A stretch of 64,000 nucleotides of DNA from Capitulum mitella (GCA_030062745.1 CP099849.1:12436144-12500143); one strand, 5' to 3'; numbered from the stretch's first letter, positions 1-10,135 are shown. Notes: generated by a model not told the origin, from the letters alone. Program-made: numbers and translations.

Positions 1-114
1 TACCGCACTGGCAGAGGCAAAGAGCCCGAGTTTGACCCCACAGCTAGCGCACTTTGAATTCGTTAGCAGGACCTCTCGTCAGCTGTCAGCCACAGGGACA
101 CGTGCTGCACTCAC

Positions 115-237
115 TGACGCACGAGTGCTGGTTCTGCACCAGCTGAAAACCGGCGCGACACGCGCAACGGTACGAGCCGTCCGTGTTGGTGCAGTCCTGC
201 TCGCAGCCACCATTCTGGACCGAGCACTCGTCCATAT
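115..237 (-). CDS. MEGF6-like gene, calcium-binding EGF exon (last in window)
   Basis: This is one complete EGF module in a phase 1-1 exon. The acceptor reads CTCTGCCGCAG and the exon opens AT-ATG-GAC-GAG-TGC, so with the G from the previous exon it begins D-M-D-E-C. Six cysteines sit at module residues 5, 12, 16, 25, 27 and 40. [10 protein letters not shown] fits the Asp/Asn beta-hydroxylation consensus of calcium-binding EGF domains, and the D-x-D-E start fits calcium ligation. The donor is GTCA|GTGAGT. The next exon would lie left of base 1, so the gene is incomplete here. Upstream on the minus strand, a tandem array repeats this exon's splice acceptor (see 238-538). As in other proteins of this kind, the module should act outside the cell. 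Confidence 0.88.
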
Positions 238-538
238 CTGCGGCAGAGAGTACTAGTCTATGTCTGCGGCAGAGAGCACTCGTTCATATCAGCGGCAGAG
301 AGCACTAGTCCATGTCTGCAAACAGCAATCACCAGGCAAAGAGCACTCGTTCATGTCTGCGGCAGAGACCAATGGCCTATCTCTGCTGCAAACAGCAATC
401 ACCTATGTGTGCAGCAAAGAGGACTCGTCTATGTCTGCAGGAGAGAGGGCTCCATATCTTCGACAGACAGCATTGGCTCCCATCGAGGGAAAGTTTATGT
501 CTGCGGCTGATGATATTCGTTCATGTCTGATTTGGTGA
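238..538. repeat. Tandem repeat copying the intron/EGF-exon boundary
   Basis: An imperfect array of about 26-bp units continues directly from the exon edge at 237. Each good unit reads on the minus strand like CTCTCTGCCGCAG followed by ACATGAACGAGTG, that is, a splice acceptor plus the first codons of the neighbouring EGF exon (D-M-D/N-E-C). Units near 251-276, 277-302 and 345-370 are the cleanest. Later units carry insertions such as AAACAGCAATCACC (seen twice, near 321 and 392). Confidence 0.8.
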
Positions 539-1266
539 CCATGCATCTCTTTGACAGTTAACATTAAAAAAAGGACAGAAGTACATGACCATAAAACAAC
601 CTTGTGGAAAAGAAATGTTCGGTTAATTTTTCGGCATAGATATCCTGTAACCTAACCTATGCCTACGACTTAATTTTCAGCATTCCTTTTCCCAGCCCTT
701 CGCCTGTATTTCCTTTCCGCACGGTCAGAAACACCGTTAGGTCTATTCTGCACTTACTATCCAAATAGCCTTTATGCTAAAAATGGGTCAGCTGAATTTC
801 TCTGGACCTATTACAGCTGTTCCAAAACTTTAGGAAATGAGGTAAAACATGAAAACTAAATTTCCAGAATGTCGTAAGCCTTGGGGTTGTTCTTCAGTCA
901 GGATATCCAAACTAACATTGCACTAAGTTGTGCAAAAGTCATCACTGTTACATCACGTCCTCATTTTCAGGCAATTCCAATAAAATATCGCATGCGATTT
1001 CCATAGAACTACCATGCTACATTTCGCCAATAGGTAGCGGCATTTTACCGATCCGTAAAGATCCCTTACGGCCTGCCGTGTGTGATGGCTATCGAATTCC
1101 TTGAGTGCTTGCTGTTCGTTCGTGCAGCACCATGTTTGTTATTATATCCACATCGACTTCGAAGCACGCAATCCAGATCAGATAGGCGCTGCCTAACCAT
1201 AGATCACATCAAGATAAGCCATCAGCAAACATTGGCCGGAGGCGGCCCGGGTGGCCGCGTTCAGAC

Positions 1267-1387
1267 CTTGGCAGTCGGTGCCGTTCAGCAGGAGGTAGCC
1301 GACGCGGCACGAACACCGGTAGCTGCCCGGAATGTTGTCACACTGGTGCTGACATCTGTTGGCGCTCTCAGAACACTCGTCCACGTC
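1267..1387 (-). CDS. MEGF6-like gene, calcium-binding EGF exon
   Basis: One EGF module with cysteines at residues 5, 12, 16, 25, 27 and 39. It starts D-V-D-E-C and holds C-D-N-I-P-G-S-Y-R-C, which fits the hydroxylation consensus. The acceptor is CCCGCAG with the exon opening GAC-GTG-GAC-GAG. This is a phase 0 entry, and it matches the phase 0 exit of the exon at 3030-3166. The donor is CAAG|GTCTGA, weak at positions 4-6, giving a phase 1 exit that matches the next exon at 237. The spacing between C5 and C6 is one residue shorter than in the other modules. This and the preceding exon are the only pair here joined by a phase 0 intron. Confidence 0.87.
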
Positions 1388-1932
1388 CTGCGGGACGCCA
1401 GGAACATTAGTAAGCGCACGGGCTATTTCATCGACGTTTCCGACCGTCAGGATCATTTTGAAGTAAGAAGAGCTAAGGCACAAACAATGGGGAATACATC
1501 TCCCAAATCCAATGCCGACACCTGGCATGGTATGCCAGTTTTTTTAGTGTTTCCAAATTCATGGCTGAAAATGGGGAGTTGTGCCCTGTCCCACATTTCA
1601 GGGATTTGAACATTAGGCCTATGGTTATGATCGAAATAAAATAACATTTTGCCCAGACCTCAGTAGTTTTCGGGAACATCTTGCAAAGTCCCTTTTAGGA
1701 AGCTGGCCACGAAAACATGGGGACAACTTGTCGTGTGGCCTCTTTTCGGCTAAAAATTGCAGATATTTTGTTTTCAAAACAAAAATTGTTTCTACACATG
1801 CAATTTTTCCAAAATGTCGACGTCAAGTGGCCGAATTCCGAAGAAAAATTCACATTTAGCAGTAGGTTAGGTTACATGGATGGAAATTGCACCCACACCC
1901 TAACACATGGTCTAAATCCGCCCGTGATCCCA

Positions 1933-2029
1933 CCACTTCGAAAGAACCGGAACTGGTCACATGGCTCTAACCACACCCAGAACCAGTGTGGTTAGAGCCA
2001 TGTGACCAGTTCCGGTTCTTTCGAAGTGG
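1933..2029. repeat. Perfect 44-bp palindrome with 9-base loop
   Basis: The left arm 1933-1976 begins CCACTTCGAAAGAACC and ends CTAACCACAC. The right arm 1986-2029 is its exact reverse complement, and the loop is 1977-1985. A partial third copy of the arm follows at about 2030-2071, just before the TA tract. It could be a foldback element end or a hairpin that formed beside the microsatellite. Confidence 0.9.
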
Positions 2030-2077
2030 AACTGGTCACATGGCTCTAACTCTCCGGTTCTTTCGAAGTGGTAACCT

Positions 2078-2079
<2 letters not shown>

Positions 2080-2138
<59 letters not shown>
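2080..2138. repeat. (TA)n microsatellite
   Basis: An uninterrupted TA dinucleotide run of about 58 bases that directly follows the palindromic segment. Confidence 0.97.
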
Positions 2139-2139
<1 letters not shown>

Positions 2140-3029
2140 AGAATCACAGCGTTCTCGGCCTGTTGCATTTGTTGACAAAGTCCTGGCTCGGTAACGTAAT
2201 GGTGCCATATTTACCCCAGATGTCGTCCAACATAAGCAACGAGGCATTACGACCTCAAACCGAATTTATAGTGCAGAAGAAGAATATAAATGCCAACGCT
2301 CAGCACCAAGAACGACGCCAGACAATCATTCTTGTGAAGGTTGGCACCAATGAGATATGAAGCTTTGTCATGCCAACCGCCTTGCAAGCGCTCCGGTGCG
2401 CATTTTCCTTGGCAACGGATCAGGAATAGACCTTCGTGGAGCATTGGTAGGACGGTCCTCTGACAGAACTCACTGACCGCGCTCCTCTTTCCGTAGCCTT
2501 CGCTTGCCTCGTACCGTACCTCTGTCCGTGACCTACAATGACTCCGAAGACAGTCATTTTTTGTGACCTTCCGTGCAGGAACCTAGGAACATCCAATAAA
2601 GTGTGTGTGGGGGAGGAGGAAGACGCTTGTCCCATAGTGCTAATGTGGAATTTCTAAAAAGTGGGGGTCCTGGACCCCGGCCCTCGTTTTTAAGCCTATG
2701 TTTCCATGGAACCGTAATCCCACCCATTTTTGCGGAGATTCCACTTATCCCGCACCCCACCGCTGTCTTGTGGCCCTCACTCACCGTGCACCCCACCCTC
2801 TCCCTACGACCTCTACTGAAATCGCATTCCAGTCCTCTAAGGAGATATCCGCTGACCTCTTACCTGCCGTTCTCCAATGACCTTCATTGACCCCTTACTC
2901 ATCCATCTCCGCTGGCCATCACTGACCCCGTACCAGCCCCCCTTCGGCGACCTCCACTGATCTACTACCTACCCCTTCCACGACCTCCATTAGCCCCTTA
3001 CCCACCCCTGTCTGGCGACCTTCGCTGAC

Positions 3030-3166
3030 CTCGCACGTGCTGTTGTCGGCGGCCAGTCGGTAGCCCGGATGGCAGGAACACACCGGCCCGGCATCAGTTG
3101 TCGAGCACATGTGGTCGCATCCGCCGTTGCCTTGGAGACACTTGTCGACCAGTACGGTAAACACAC
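3030..3166 (-). CDS. MEGF6-like gene, EGF exon with hydrophobic linker
   Basis: The acceptor is GCTCTCAG and the exon opens GT-GTG-TTT-ACC. Together with the A from the previous exon it begins S-V-F-T-V-L-V-D-K-C, so a short hydrophobic linker precedes the EGF cysteines (residues 10, 17, 21, 30, 32, 45). The core holds G-N-G-G-C and T-D-A-G-P-V-C-S-C. From memory, vertebrate MEGF6 also has one EGF that follows a C-Y plus hydrophobic linker and contains a T/S-x-G-P-x-C-x-C core at this place in the array. That is the strongest single hint for MEGF6 identity. The donor is TGCGAG|GTCAGC, a phase 0 exit that matches the exon at 1387. No D-x-D-E start and no hydroxylation consensus are present, so this is probably a non-calcium EGF. 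Confidence 0.85.
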
Positions 3167-3620
3167 CTGAGAGCGCATCAGATGCGTCTAAATAAATGAC
3201 GTCACAGACGGTTGATCGACGCCCAATGAGCCGGCAGCCGGCGCCGCCGGGACCGGTCCAGTTGAGCCGCAACGGAAAAAGGCCGTGACTCAGCGGTGCA
3301 ACGGTCTGGGTCTTTGACGGACGTGAGATAGCGGAGGATGAGGTCGAAGGAGAGGCTGGATGTGACGTTGGCCAGCTGGCTGAGCCGAGTGATTGGCACC
3401 AGGGCATGATTAACAGGAGATATACGCCAGTCTACCATACAGCAATAAACGGGGAACGCATGGGGGAAAACGTGGTTAGATATTGATTTGGTACTGACGT
3501 GAGATCTGTCGCAAGGAGAGGAAAGTCCGAACCATGGATCCGCATTAATTTACGTGCTCGTGGTATGTCCTATCCAATCTCAATGTCCCAGCCTGTCCAC
3601 GAGCTCAGGACACTACTCAC

Positions 3621-3740
3621 TGTAACAGGTTTTGGCGTCCCCTGCCAGTTGGTGGTGAGGTCGGCAGTGGCACACGTACGATCCCGGCGTGTTGGTGCAG
3701 AAGTGATTGCATGGCGACTGTTCGCTGCATTCGTCGATGT
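3621..3740 (-). CDS. MEGF6-like gene, calcium-binding EGF exon
   Basis: A phase 1-1 exon. The acceptor is CGCTGCAG, the exon opens AC-ATC-GAC-GAA-TGC (D-I-D-E-C with the preceding G), and the donor is TTACA|GTGAGT. Cysteines lie at residues 5, 11, 15, 24, 26 and 39, and [10 protein letters not shown] fits the beta-hydroxylation consensus. The gap between C1 and C2 is one residue shorter than in most modules (S-E-Q-S-P). It ends T-C-Y-S, so the module joins directly to the hydrophobic linker of the next exon (3166). The usual Gly after the fifth cysteine is replaced (C-R-P-H-H-Q), which is unusual for an EGF fold. Confidence 0.88.
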
Positions 3741-4232
3741 CTGCAGCGTGACCAGAACTCAGTCGTAAGAGTTCATCACACACCAAACGACCAGCAGTCA
3801 ACAGCACTGCTCTGCCAAAGCCGTGCGTCTCCGTTGTTTACTGGTTCGGGTAAAGACAGGCAGGCCGTCTGTTTTTCACCTGACGATCGTAAGGCTCTCC
3901 CCTGAGCGGAAGCGTCTGGGCCAGACTGGCTCGTTTTGGGTCTGGGCCGTGGCCAGCATCCGACGTTCATTACGCTGTGTCAAGGCTAGATCAACACCGT
4001 GGCCTGCCGCGGGGGTCTTCACGTCTGGAGCAGTAACAGTGCCAAGAATGACGCATCATCCGGCACCAGACCCAGCGTTGCACAGGAGGCACAGCGCTCT
4101 GTCAAGACTTGCGAGACAGCATTTCGGTGTTTCCTTTGTAGTCTGTATTCGATCGTCCAACCTTCAACAAGACTACCTTCATCTGAGATTCTCTCGGCAA
4201 TCTGACCCTTTTCCGACTTTCGCAATACTGAC

Positions 4233-4370
4233 CTTCACAGGAGGTTCCGTCGGCGCGCAGACGGTAGCCGCTGTGGCACGAGCAGCTGACCTGGCCTAAC
4301 TTCAGGTCACAGGCATGCTGGCAGCCGCCGTTGTTCTGACCGCAGGGGTTCCGGGCACAGGACCGTTCGT
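4233..4370 (-). CDS. MEGF6-like gene, EGF exon with an extra cysteine
   Basis: A phase 1-1 exon. The acceptor is CTGGAGGCAG, the exon opens AC-GAA-CGG-TCC-TGT, and the donor is GAAG|GTCAGT. The EGF cysteines are at residues 10, 17, 21, 30, 32 and 45, with N-N-G-G-C-Q-H-A-C and C-H-S-G-Y-R-L-R-A-D-G-T-S-C. An additional cysteine at residue 5 (D-E-R-S-C-A-R-N-P-C) makes seven, so one may be unpaired or may pair with a residue in a neighbouring exon. There is no D-x-D-E start, so this is a non-calcium type. The intron to the next exon (3741-4232) is only about 490 bases. Confidence 0.85.
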
Positions 4371-5308
4371 CTGCCTCCAGGGAGAACCTGCGGTCGGAAC
4401 ATAAGGGCTCGCTGCCATGTGCCGCTGGGTTTTTGGGTCATGACTGTCCCGGTGCCATTGAAAGATGGATAAAAACTACAGGAACATCAATGCAAATTGC
4501 AAGCGTCGTGTCCGAGACATCATTGACGTGGAACATCGGTAATAAAAAGTCTCATAACCTCGTCCTACTCGTGTCGTTTTTATTTCACTTTTGACATATT
4601 TCGTTCAGTTCGTTTTTACTAGAGAAGTATTACGAAAACGCACGCAACATGGTGCAAAATCGTTATGTCTGAACTACATTTTAAACGTTTTTTTTAACTT
4701 TAAAGCGTTGTTTTTCTACCAATCGACTAGTTAAGTACGTTCATCACAGCCCATAATTCTAAATGTGAAGGGTCATATAGGATAGCCGACAGTGAAAGCT
4801 ACAAGAAAAGAGCTATCTCATGCACTAACGATGCTAGGAGACTTCAATAACGTAGTAACTTAACGGCAAAGAGGAAAAGCGGGGCCAATCTCAAAGACTA
4901 GTGAAACCATCTCTCTAATTCTTCTGGATTTTTGTCATTTTCTTCCTATGCTCCACCCCTTTTGCCCTCCAGAACTACGAAATAAGGTTGTAAATGTTTT
5001 CCATGCTGAAAGATCTACGATGATCTGTTTTCACCGAATAACGCTGTAATGTTTCACATGCTGAAAACCCTGTTACCAGTTACCAGTTTCTTCCACCCAT
5101 CCACTTTCACTTTCTGGCCGTCATATTTTCATCATCGCTAGAAAATAAAAATATTTTGGGGGGGGGGGATTCGACTCAATGGGATTTAAGACTGTTTCTT
5201 CCCAGCCAGTGTCAAAGGTCTCATGCTGAACTCAAAAAAGGGGGACGGGGAAGGCGGTCTGGACAAAGGATCTCCAGCCACGATTTTGCTAAAGCCATTA
5301 AGACGCTA

Positions 5309-5665
5309 ATGTTAATGCTAAAGTCACTAAGACGCTTTGTGGGACGCACGACGACTACTTGGCTGTTGCTTGCAACATTACTTTTTCTCCACGTATCTCA
5401 CAATGCAAACGAATATTTGTCGGTCTGTTTCGATACTTGCGATCGATGCTTAGATATTTTGATATATCTTAGAAATTGCAAGATAAAACGTAACCACGCG
5501 CTAATGATATTGTTTCCGGCTATTGCTGCGAGGTTAAAAATACCCGTAGAAAATATGTCTCAGCGCGAAATATTACTCCTGGAACAGTTACGCAGACGAA
5601 AGGGTTTTGACAATAATCGCATCGCGAATGCAGATGCCTACAGTTCAATACATCTAAACAACTGA
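5309..5665 (+). CDS. Putative small secreted peptide precursor (118 aa)
   Basis: This is an ATG-started ORF, opposite in strand to the host gene and inside its intron. Residues 1-33 look like a signal peptide: a basic start with R8, R9 and R13, a hydrophobic core W18-V29, and a possible cut after A33. Next comes a four-cysteine segment (C40, C44, C47, C57) ending K-I-K-R (58-61), a likely dibasic cleavage site. The C-terminal part (62-118) has R-E-I-L-L-L-E-Q-L-R-R-R (86-97) and then N103, I105 and a final S-S-I-H-L-N-N. The L-L-L-E-x-x-R-R-R core followed by N-x-I resembles, as I remember it, the core of arthropod CRF-like diuretic hormone (DH44). Against this, there is no amidation glycine and DH44 precursors are not known to me for a cysteine cluster. 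An upstream exon is possible: CTCCAG at 5274-5279 could act as an acceptor. ATTAAA lies about 20 bases after the stop. The function is inferred, not shown. Confidence 0.4.
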   Translation: MLMLKSLRRFVGRTTTTWLLLATLLFLHVSHNANEYLSVCFDTCDRCLDILIYLRNCKIKRNHALMILFPAIAARLKIPVENMSQREILLLEQLRRRKGFDNNRIANADAYSSIHLNN

Positions 5666-6478
5666 AGTATCTTGTAGTGAAAATTAAATTCTTCGGAGTC
5701 CAAAAGTTGCACAGCCTTGCTCCCCGGAAAGGTGAACGGCCAGGCCCGGCCGGCCGTCCAATTTCGTTTTTTTTTTTAGTTGAAGCTATTCAAACGCGAC
5801 CTGCGGTTTCGCCCCCAAAGAGACTAACCTCATGCCGGGAACTTCTTAGAACTAAATTCCTACAAGTGCTTATCCCCTCCCTCGCCATCGTATGTCTCGG
5901 AAGTTAACTTCTGACTTTTCAACAAGTTAGGTGAAACAATTCATTGGCCACTAATATGCAATGCTGAATGCCTTGAAATAAAAAATACCGGTGGCGGTGT
6001 CAAAGACCACAAAAAGACGGATTCGTAACAAATTTATTTCTGGTTCTTGGATGGGATACTGTCCGCAAAAATTTCGTTAAAACAAATGAAAAAGATATCA
6101 AAGGGTTTCATGCAATATGTTTATAGCCAACGCATATTCACAAGACGTTTCGCAGTAACATCCAACAGCTTTCCGGTGTGGACTGTTCGGCCGTGTCGTA
6201 TGCGTGACACCGCGCCACAAAAGCCGGTGGGCGCCGACCTACAAACGCTTGCGTTTATTGGCCGGCACATGGCCCGTATCGCGGGCCATGTGCCGTGTAA
6301 ACACGAGGCATATCGGCAGAGAACTATAAAATATAGTTTTTGATAAATAAAACTTCACTGAAGTTTGTCGACCTTCTTAAACCAATTAATAATGAATATG
6401 TTGCTGGCGACATTTTTCCGACGAACCACGTACATTCATGAAAACCTGGCCAAAATGGAACATTTTCTTTGCCACTAA

Positions 6479-7960
6479 TCCCGTGTGATGGGGAGGGGAC
6501 TTCAGAAGCCCCTCCAGTTTTTTTGCTCACCATTTCCAAGGGTTTTTGGAGTAGCCTCACAAAATTTCACCATTTTTCTTACTTAAGCTGGCTGCGTATC
6601 ATGTCAAGTTTTCAAAATTTAATATTTCCCAGGGATTGGAGCCAGGCCAAATTATTGAGAGGCACCTCGAGTCATGTTTACCTTTGGCACGGTTTAAGGT
6701 AAAAGAAAAACGACCGCCAAAAGTCGAAGTACTTAAGATATAACTTCAGAATGGGTCTGGGTGTATAGGTTTACAACTGCACAGCAATATAAAAATATCT
6801 TTGCTGATTTGAGGTCCCTTCACAAGTTCTTTGATGATCTGAGGTCACTTCAAGGGTAAGGTCAAGGTCAAAAATCAAAATATGGTTCTATGCAAATGTT
6901 TTTTTTTTACGCTAACTTTTTAAATGAACAACCTGGAAGACTATGACTCAGCACAGTGCTCTCTACTCGTCTGACAAGTTTCAGGTCGACCTTACGTTGG
7001 GTTACGGAACCGTGATCTAAGATGTCCATACGCATATACTATATCACGTCGGTCATAAACAAGATATTAAAAAAAATGCGATCAATTTGTTTGGAACCGT
7101 CTTTTAGCGTTATGAGGTTGACTTAAAACCATTTCAACTGACTTTGAGGTCATTTAAGGTCATATCTGAAGTTATATCTGAGGTCAAAGGTCGTAAGGTG
7201 ATTTGATGAAAATGTGGTCATGGCGGCTTTCCCCTTTTCGTGATCTTAGAGCCGCCTATGCCAACATTGTACAAATAATATAATACAATTTGTGCTTCGT
7301 AAGTACAAAATGGCCAGTAAAAGCTAAAAATAGACTTTTGCCTTAATCCAGTTAAAAAAAAATGTTTTTCTCATTTTCCAAACCATGTGAACGCCTATGA
7401 ATTTCCTCAAAATATTAAAGGTATGGGAGAAAATGGTACGTCCCATCGATTAGTCATCAATCCAGGCCAGCCGTATCAAAACTGGTCCATGAACGCCTGA
7501 ATCACAAGTATAAAATACAATTTTTATGGCTTTTTTGCCCTCTGTGTTCACCACTTACAAGATGTTTGAAACTTATTTCTACACAAATGTATTTTACGCC
7601 ATGACAAATCGATTGCCATCTGTTGTGATCAAGTGGGATTGGTACAGCTCGAGATCTAGAGAGGGGGGAGGGGCGATTAAGTTCCCCAAACGGGAAATGC
7701 CCCTTTGAAGCTTCAGAAACCACCTTCTTTTTTGCTCGCCGTTTCCAGGGTTTTTGGGGCAGTTTCACCAAACTAGGTGGCTATTCTTATACACTCTTTC
7801 TATGTCTTATGCCAAATTTTCACTATTTTGTTTTGTTCGGAGGCGGAGCCAAGCCAGGTGTTCGAAAAGGACCCCACACCTGTCTTGTTACTGTATAGAG
7901 GCTCCCAAAAATGGATCTTGTTAAGACAGAAAGTAAAACATTATATGAGTGTATTGGTAA
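6479..7960. mobile_element. Degraded TTAA-type non-autonomous elements (1.2-kb family relatives)
   Basis: This stretch shares many diverged blocks with the intact 1.2-kb elements at 38378, 40385 and 62235. Shared blocks include 'TTTTTTGCTC.CC.TTTCCA' near both ends, the 'GGCGGAGCCA' block at 7843-7852, and runs of AGGTCA half sites (6830-7200). One copy seems to run from about 6479 to 7690 and a truncated second one follows at 7690-7960. No clear TTAA-bounded ends remain. Confidence 0.6.
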
Positions 7961-8079
7961 AGGAATGGAAAAAGCATATAAAAATAACGGTTGAACACTA
8001 AAATTCGGCGAAAAATTCCAACGCGCATAGACAGCCATGCACTACCATCTCATTTATGGAAGTGGGAGATGGTGCAGCT

Positions 8080-8725
8080 GAACACTCGCACACAGCATAT
8101 CCATTCAGTGCACACAGCTCAGGGTTTCCGTACGTGCAGCATAACGCACTTGCTGTGGTACCTCCTCCAGCAATTTTTTCAGCACTTCCAATTTCAGAGA
8201 CTGGATGCTTTCAAAGATCATTCTCTTCAGACATTCATTTGACGTTACTTACCAGCGTCCTGCGCACGTCTTGGCCTTTATCATACCCCACACGTCAACA
8301 ACAGGGCGCAGCTAGGGGGAGCACGGGGAGTTTTGCTTCTTGGGAACAAATCATATCTTCCCATTCCGTCATCACCTCTTGCGTTTTTCGGCCCGTGGTG
8401 GCAGGTAGCCAGGTCCAGCCAGAAGAGGACGTCCCCCCTCTTATGCTTGGAGGCGATAAAGGGAACCAGTCTCTTTGTCATGCACTCCTCGCGGTAAGTT
8501 TCGCCGTCTAGGGCACCTCTGTTTTCGTAGAAAAACGGTTGTGACAAATCGCGCGGGCTGATGGCAAGCCACATCATGACCTTCCTTGGCAACTTGCCCT
8601 TAGAACAGAAACTAACTTTTTGCGGAACATTTACGAGGTCGTCAGATGTGTGGAGTCCCCGATATCGGCACTTTGTCTCCCTTGTAACTAAAGAAGCACT
8701 TATCGTCCATCACGACCTGTGGTCG
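8080..8725 (-). pseudogene. Broken mariner/IS630-type DDE transposase
   Basis: Minus-strand fragments resemble a Tc1/mariner/IS630-superfamily transposase. V-V-M-D-D-K (about 8717) corresponds to the first catalytic Asp region. K-V-M-M-W-L-A-I-S and V-L-F-W-L-D-L-A-T-C-H-H (about 8405) match the usual F-W-P-D-L-A block with the second Asp. V-V-D-V-W-G-M-I-K-A-K (about 8280) lies where R-P-I-E-x-F-W normally occurs. V-L-K-K-L-L-E-E-V-P-Q-Q-V-R near 8160 looks like the C-terminal tail. A stop follows P-H-I near 8650, and frame changes separate the blocks, so the gene is dead. The longest open part is 8592-8281. Terminal repeats were not found. Confidence 0.8.
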
Positions 8726-9269
8726 GCTTAACTGCACAGATTATCCGTGCCATCTGCTTCAATCATACTGTTATGAAATGTTTTGTGCAAAACTTTTTAA
8801 TGCCGATACAGATATGTTTGGTATTTTGTTATGTATCTGTGCTGAAAGTGCAAAATTTTCCAATTTCGTAGTACCTATTGCAACGGAAAAAATATGATTT
8901 TCGGATGATGTCCATTCAATGTGTTTTCCTTTTGTCTACCGTTTTCCTCAACTCATATTTCACTGTGTTACGGATTTCCTGAAGAACCACACCATATTTT
9001 CCTGGACGTATATCATCATTGCAGTGAATAGCAAGATTAAAAAATAGGAGTCTGCAACGGCATCCAGGTAACCATACATCACTCAGTACCACAGAATGTG
9101 AGCATTTTATAATCAACACACCTGCAGCAAATCCCACAGACCTCGAATGTCAACCGACTTACAAAAATGGGTATCAGTGAGTTGCATTATTGGCAAAAAA
9201 TATTTGCAGAACATGAGCAAACTGACATTAAAAACATTTCAATTTAGCAACACAAATACCTAGCCTCAA

Positions 9270-9330
9270 TTTATTTTGGCGTCCATGACACGAACCCGTA
9301 TCACAAACACCCAGCCGAGGCCTTGAGCCA
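9270..9330 (-). repeat. tRNA-derived SINE fragment
   Basis: On the minus strand, GTGGCTCAAGGCC resembles a pol III A box, and GGGTTCGTGTC about 30 bases later resembles a B box. The stem pairing of a working tRNA is not kept, so I read this as a SINE head rather than a gene. Confidence 0.4.
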
Positions 9331-9647
9331 CTACAGCGAGACGGCTGGGGAGGCACCTGGCCTGGCCAGCCAGGGCTCGGAGGCCGAGATTCGGCCATTG
9401 TTCGGCCGCGCGTGACGAAGGCATCGCCGCCGCCACGTGCTGATGGGCCGGCTCGTGTCGTCACGTGGACACGTCTGGTGCCGCCGACGGCAGTCAGCGG
9501 GGGTCCAGCGCGCCGGCGCCCCTCCCGGGCCGAACTGTCGGCGGCTATTTACGAGGCGTTTAGGCGGCGCGCCGTCCACGTCTCGTACATCACTGCAGTC
9601 ATTCTGCAGACGGAGCGCTGAGGGACATGACGCCAGGGCTGCCGTCC

Positions 9648-9684
9648 TCTCTCTCTCTCTCTCTCTCTATCTCTCACACACACA

Positions 9685-9760
<76 letters not shown>

Positions 9761-9812
9761 CGCTCACTCTCTCTCCTTTCTACACACACACATACGCACA
9801 CACACACAGAAA
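9648..9812. repeat. (CT)n and (CA)n microsatellites
   Basis: A long CT run (9648-9757) is broken once by a short CACACA stretch near 9676-9686. An imperfect CA tract follows at about 9781-9810. Frames across it give low-complexity Ser-Leu runs and are not genes. Confidence 0.95.
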
Positions 9813-10135
9813 CGGCGGGATCTCGCTGCCTTTTTAGGAATAAGTTGCCGTTAATTTTTGTTTCTGCCCAGCGAGGCAACCGCCGTTTTCCAGTCCTTTC
9901 CCTTCAATGCATCGACAGAAGGGTAATGTTATCTTCGCCGGCCAGGAGCCGCCCCTGGTTTTAGTACGTACACTCATGGACACATCTGTGTGTCCGGCAT
10001 TTCCCTGGCAAGTTTGTTTCCGTACTTTTCGAGTCACCTGCTTGCTCAGCAGAAGCATCAGTAGCACAACCACAAGAAAAAAAGAATGACGAAGAAAACA
10101 CTTTTCGAGAAATTTCGATGCTGCGGATTACGTAC

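Larger units (their letters stand above)
1388..3029. other. Intron with palindrome and (TA)n tract
   Basis: This intron of the MEGF6-like gene lies between the EGF exons at 3030 and 1387. It contains a perfect 44-bp inverted repeat (1933-2029) and a TA microsatellite (2080-2138). The stretch 2640-3020 is CT-rich on the plus strand, with many CCTCCACTGACC-like motifs, and so is purine-rich in the transcript. I see no further exon in it. Confidence 0.6.
4371..10135. other. Intron with nested features
   Basis: This intron lies between the split EGF exon (10136) and the EGF exon at 4370. It holds a plus-strand ORF that looks like a secreted peptide precursor (5309-5665), degraded TTAA-type elements (about 6480-7960), a broken transposase (8080-8725), a tRNA-like SINE fragment (9270-9330) and CT/CA microsatellites. 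One small coding exon is expected here to complete the EGF begun at 10223, but I could not locate it. Confidence 0.6.

Noticed and set aside
9627-9964. Open frames through the CT/CA microsatellite (Ser-Leu repeats)
   Set aside because: Pure translation of simple sequence.
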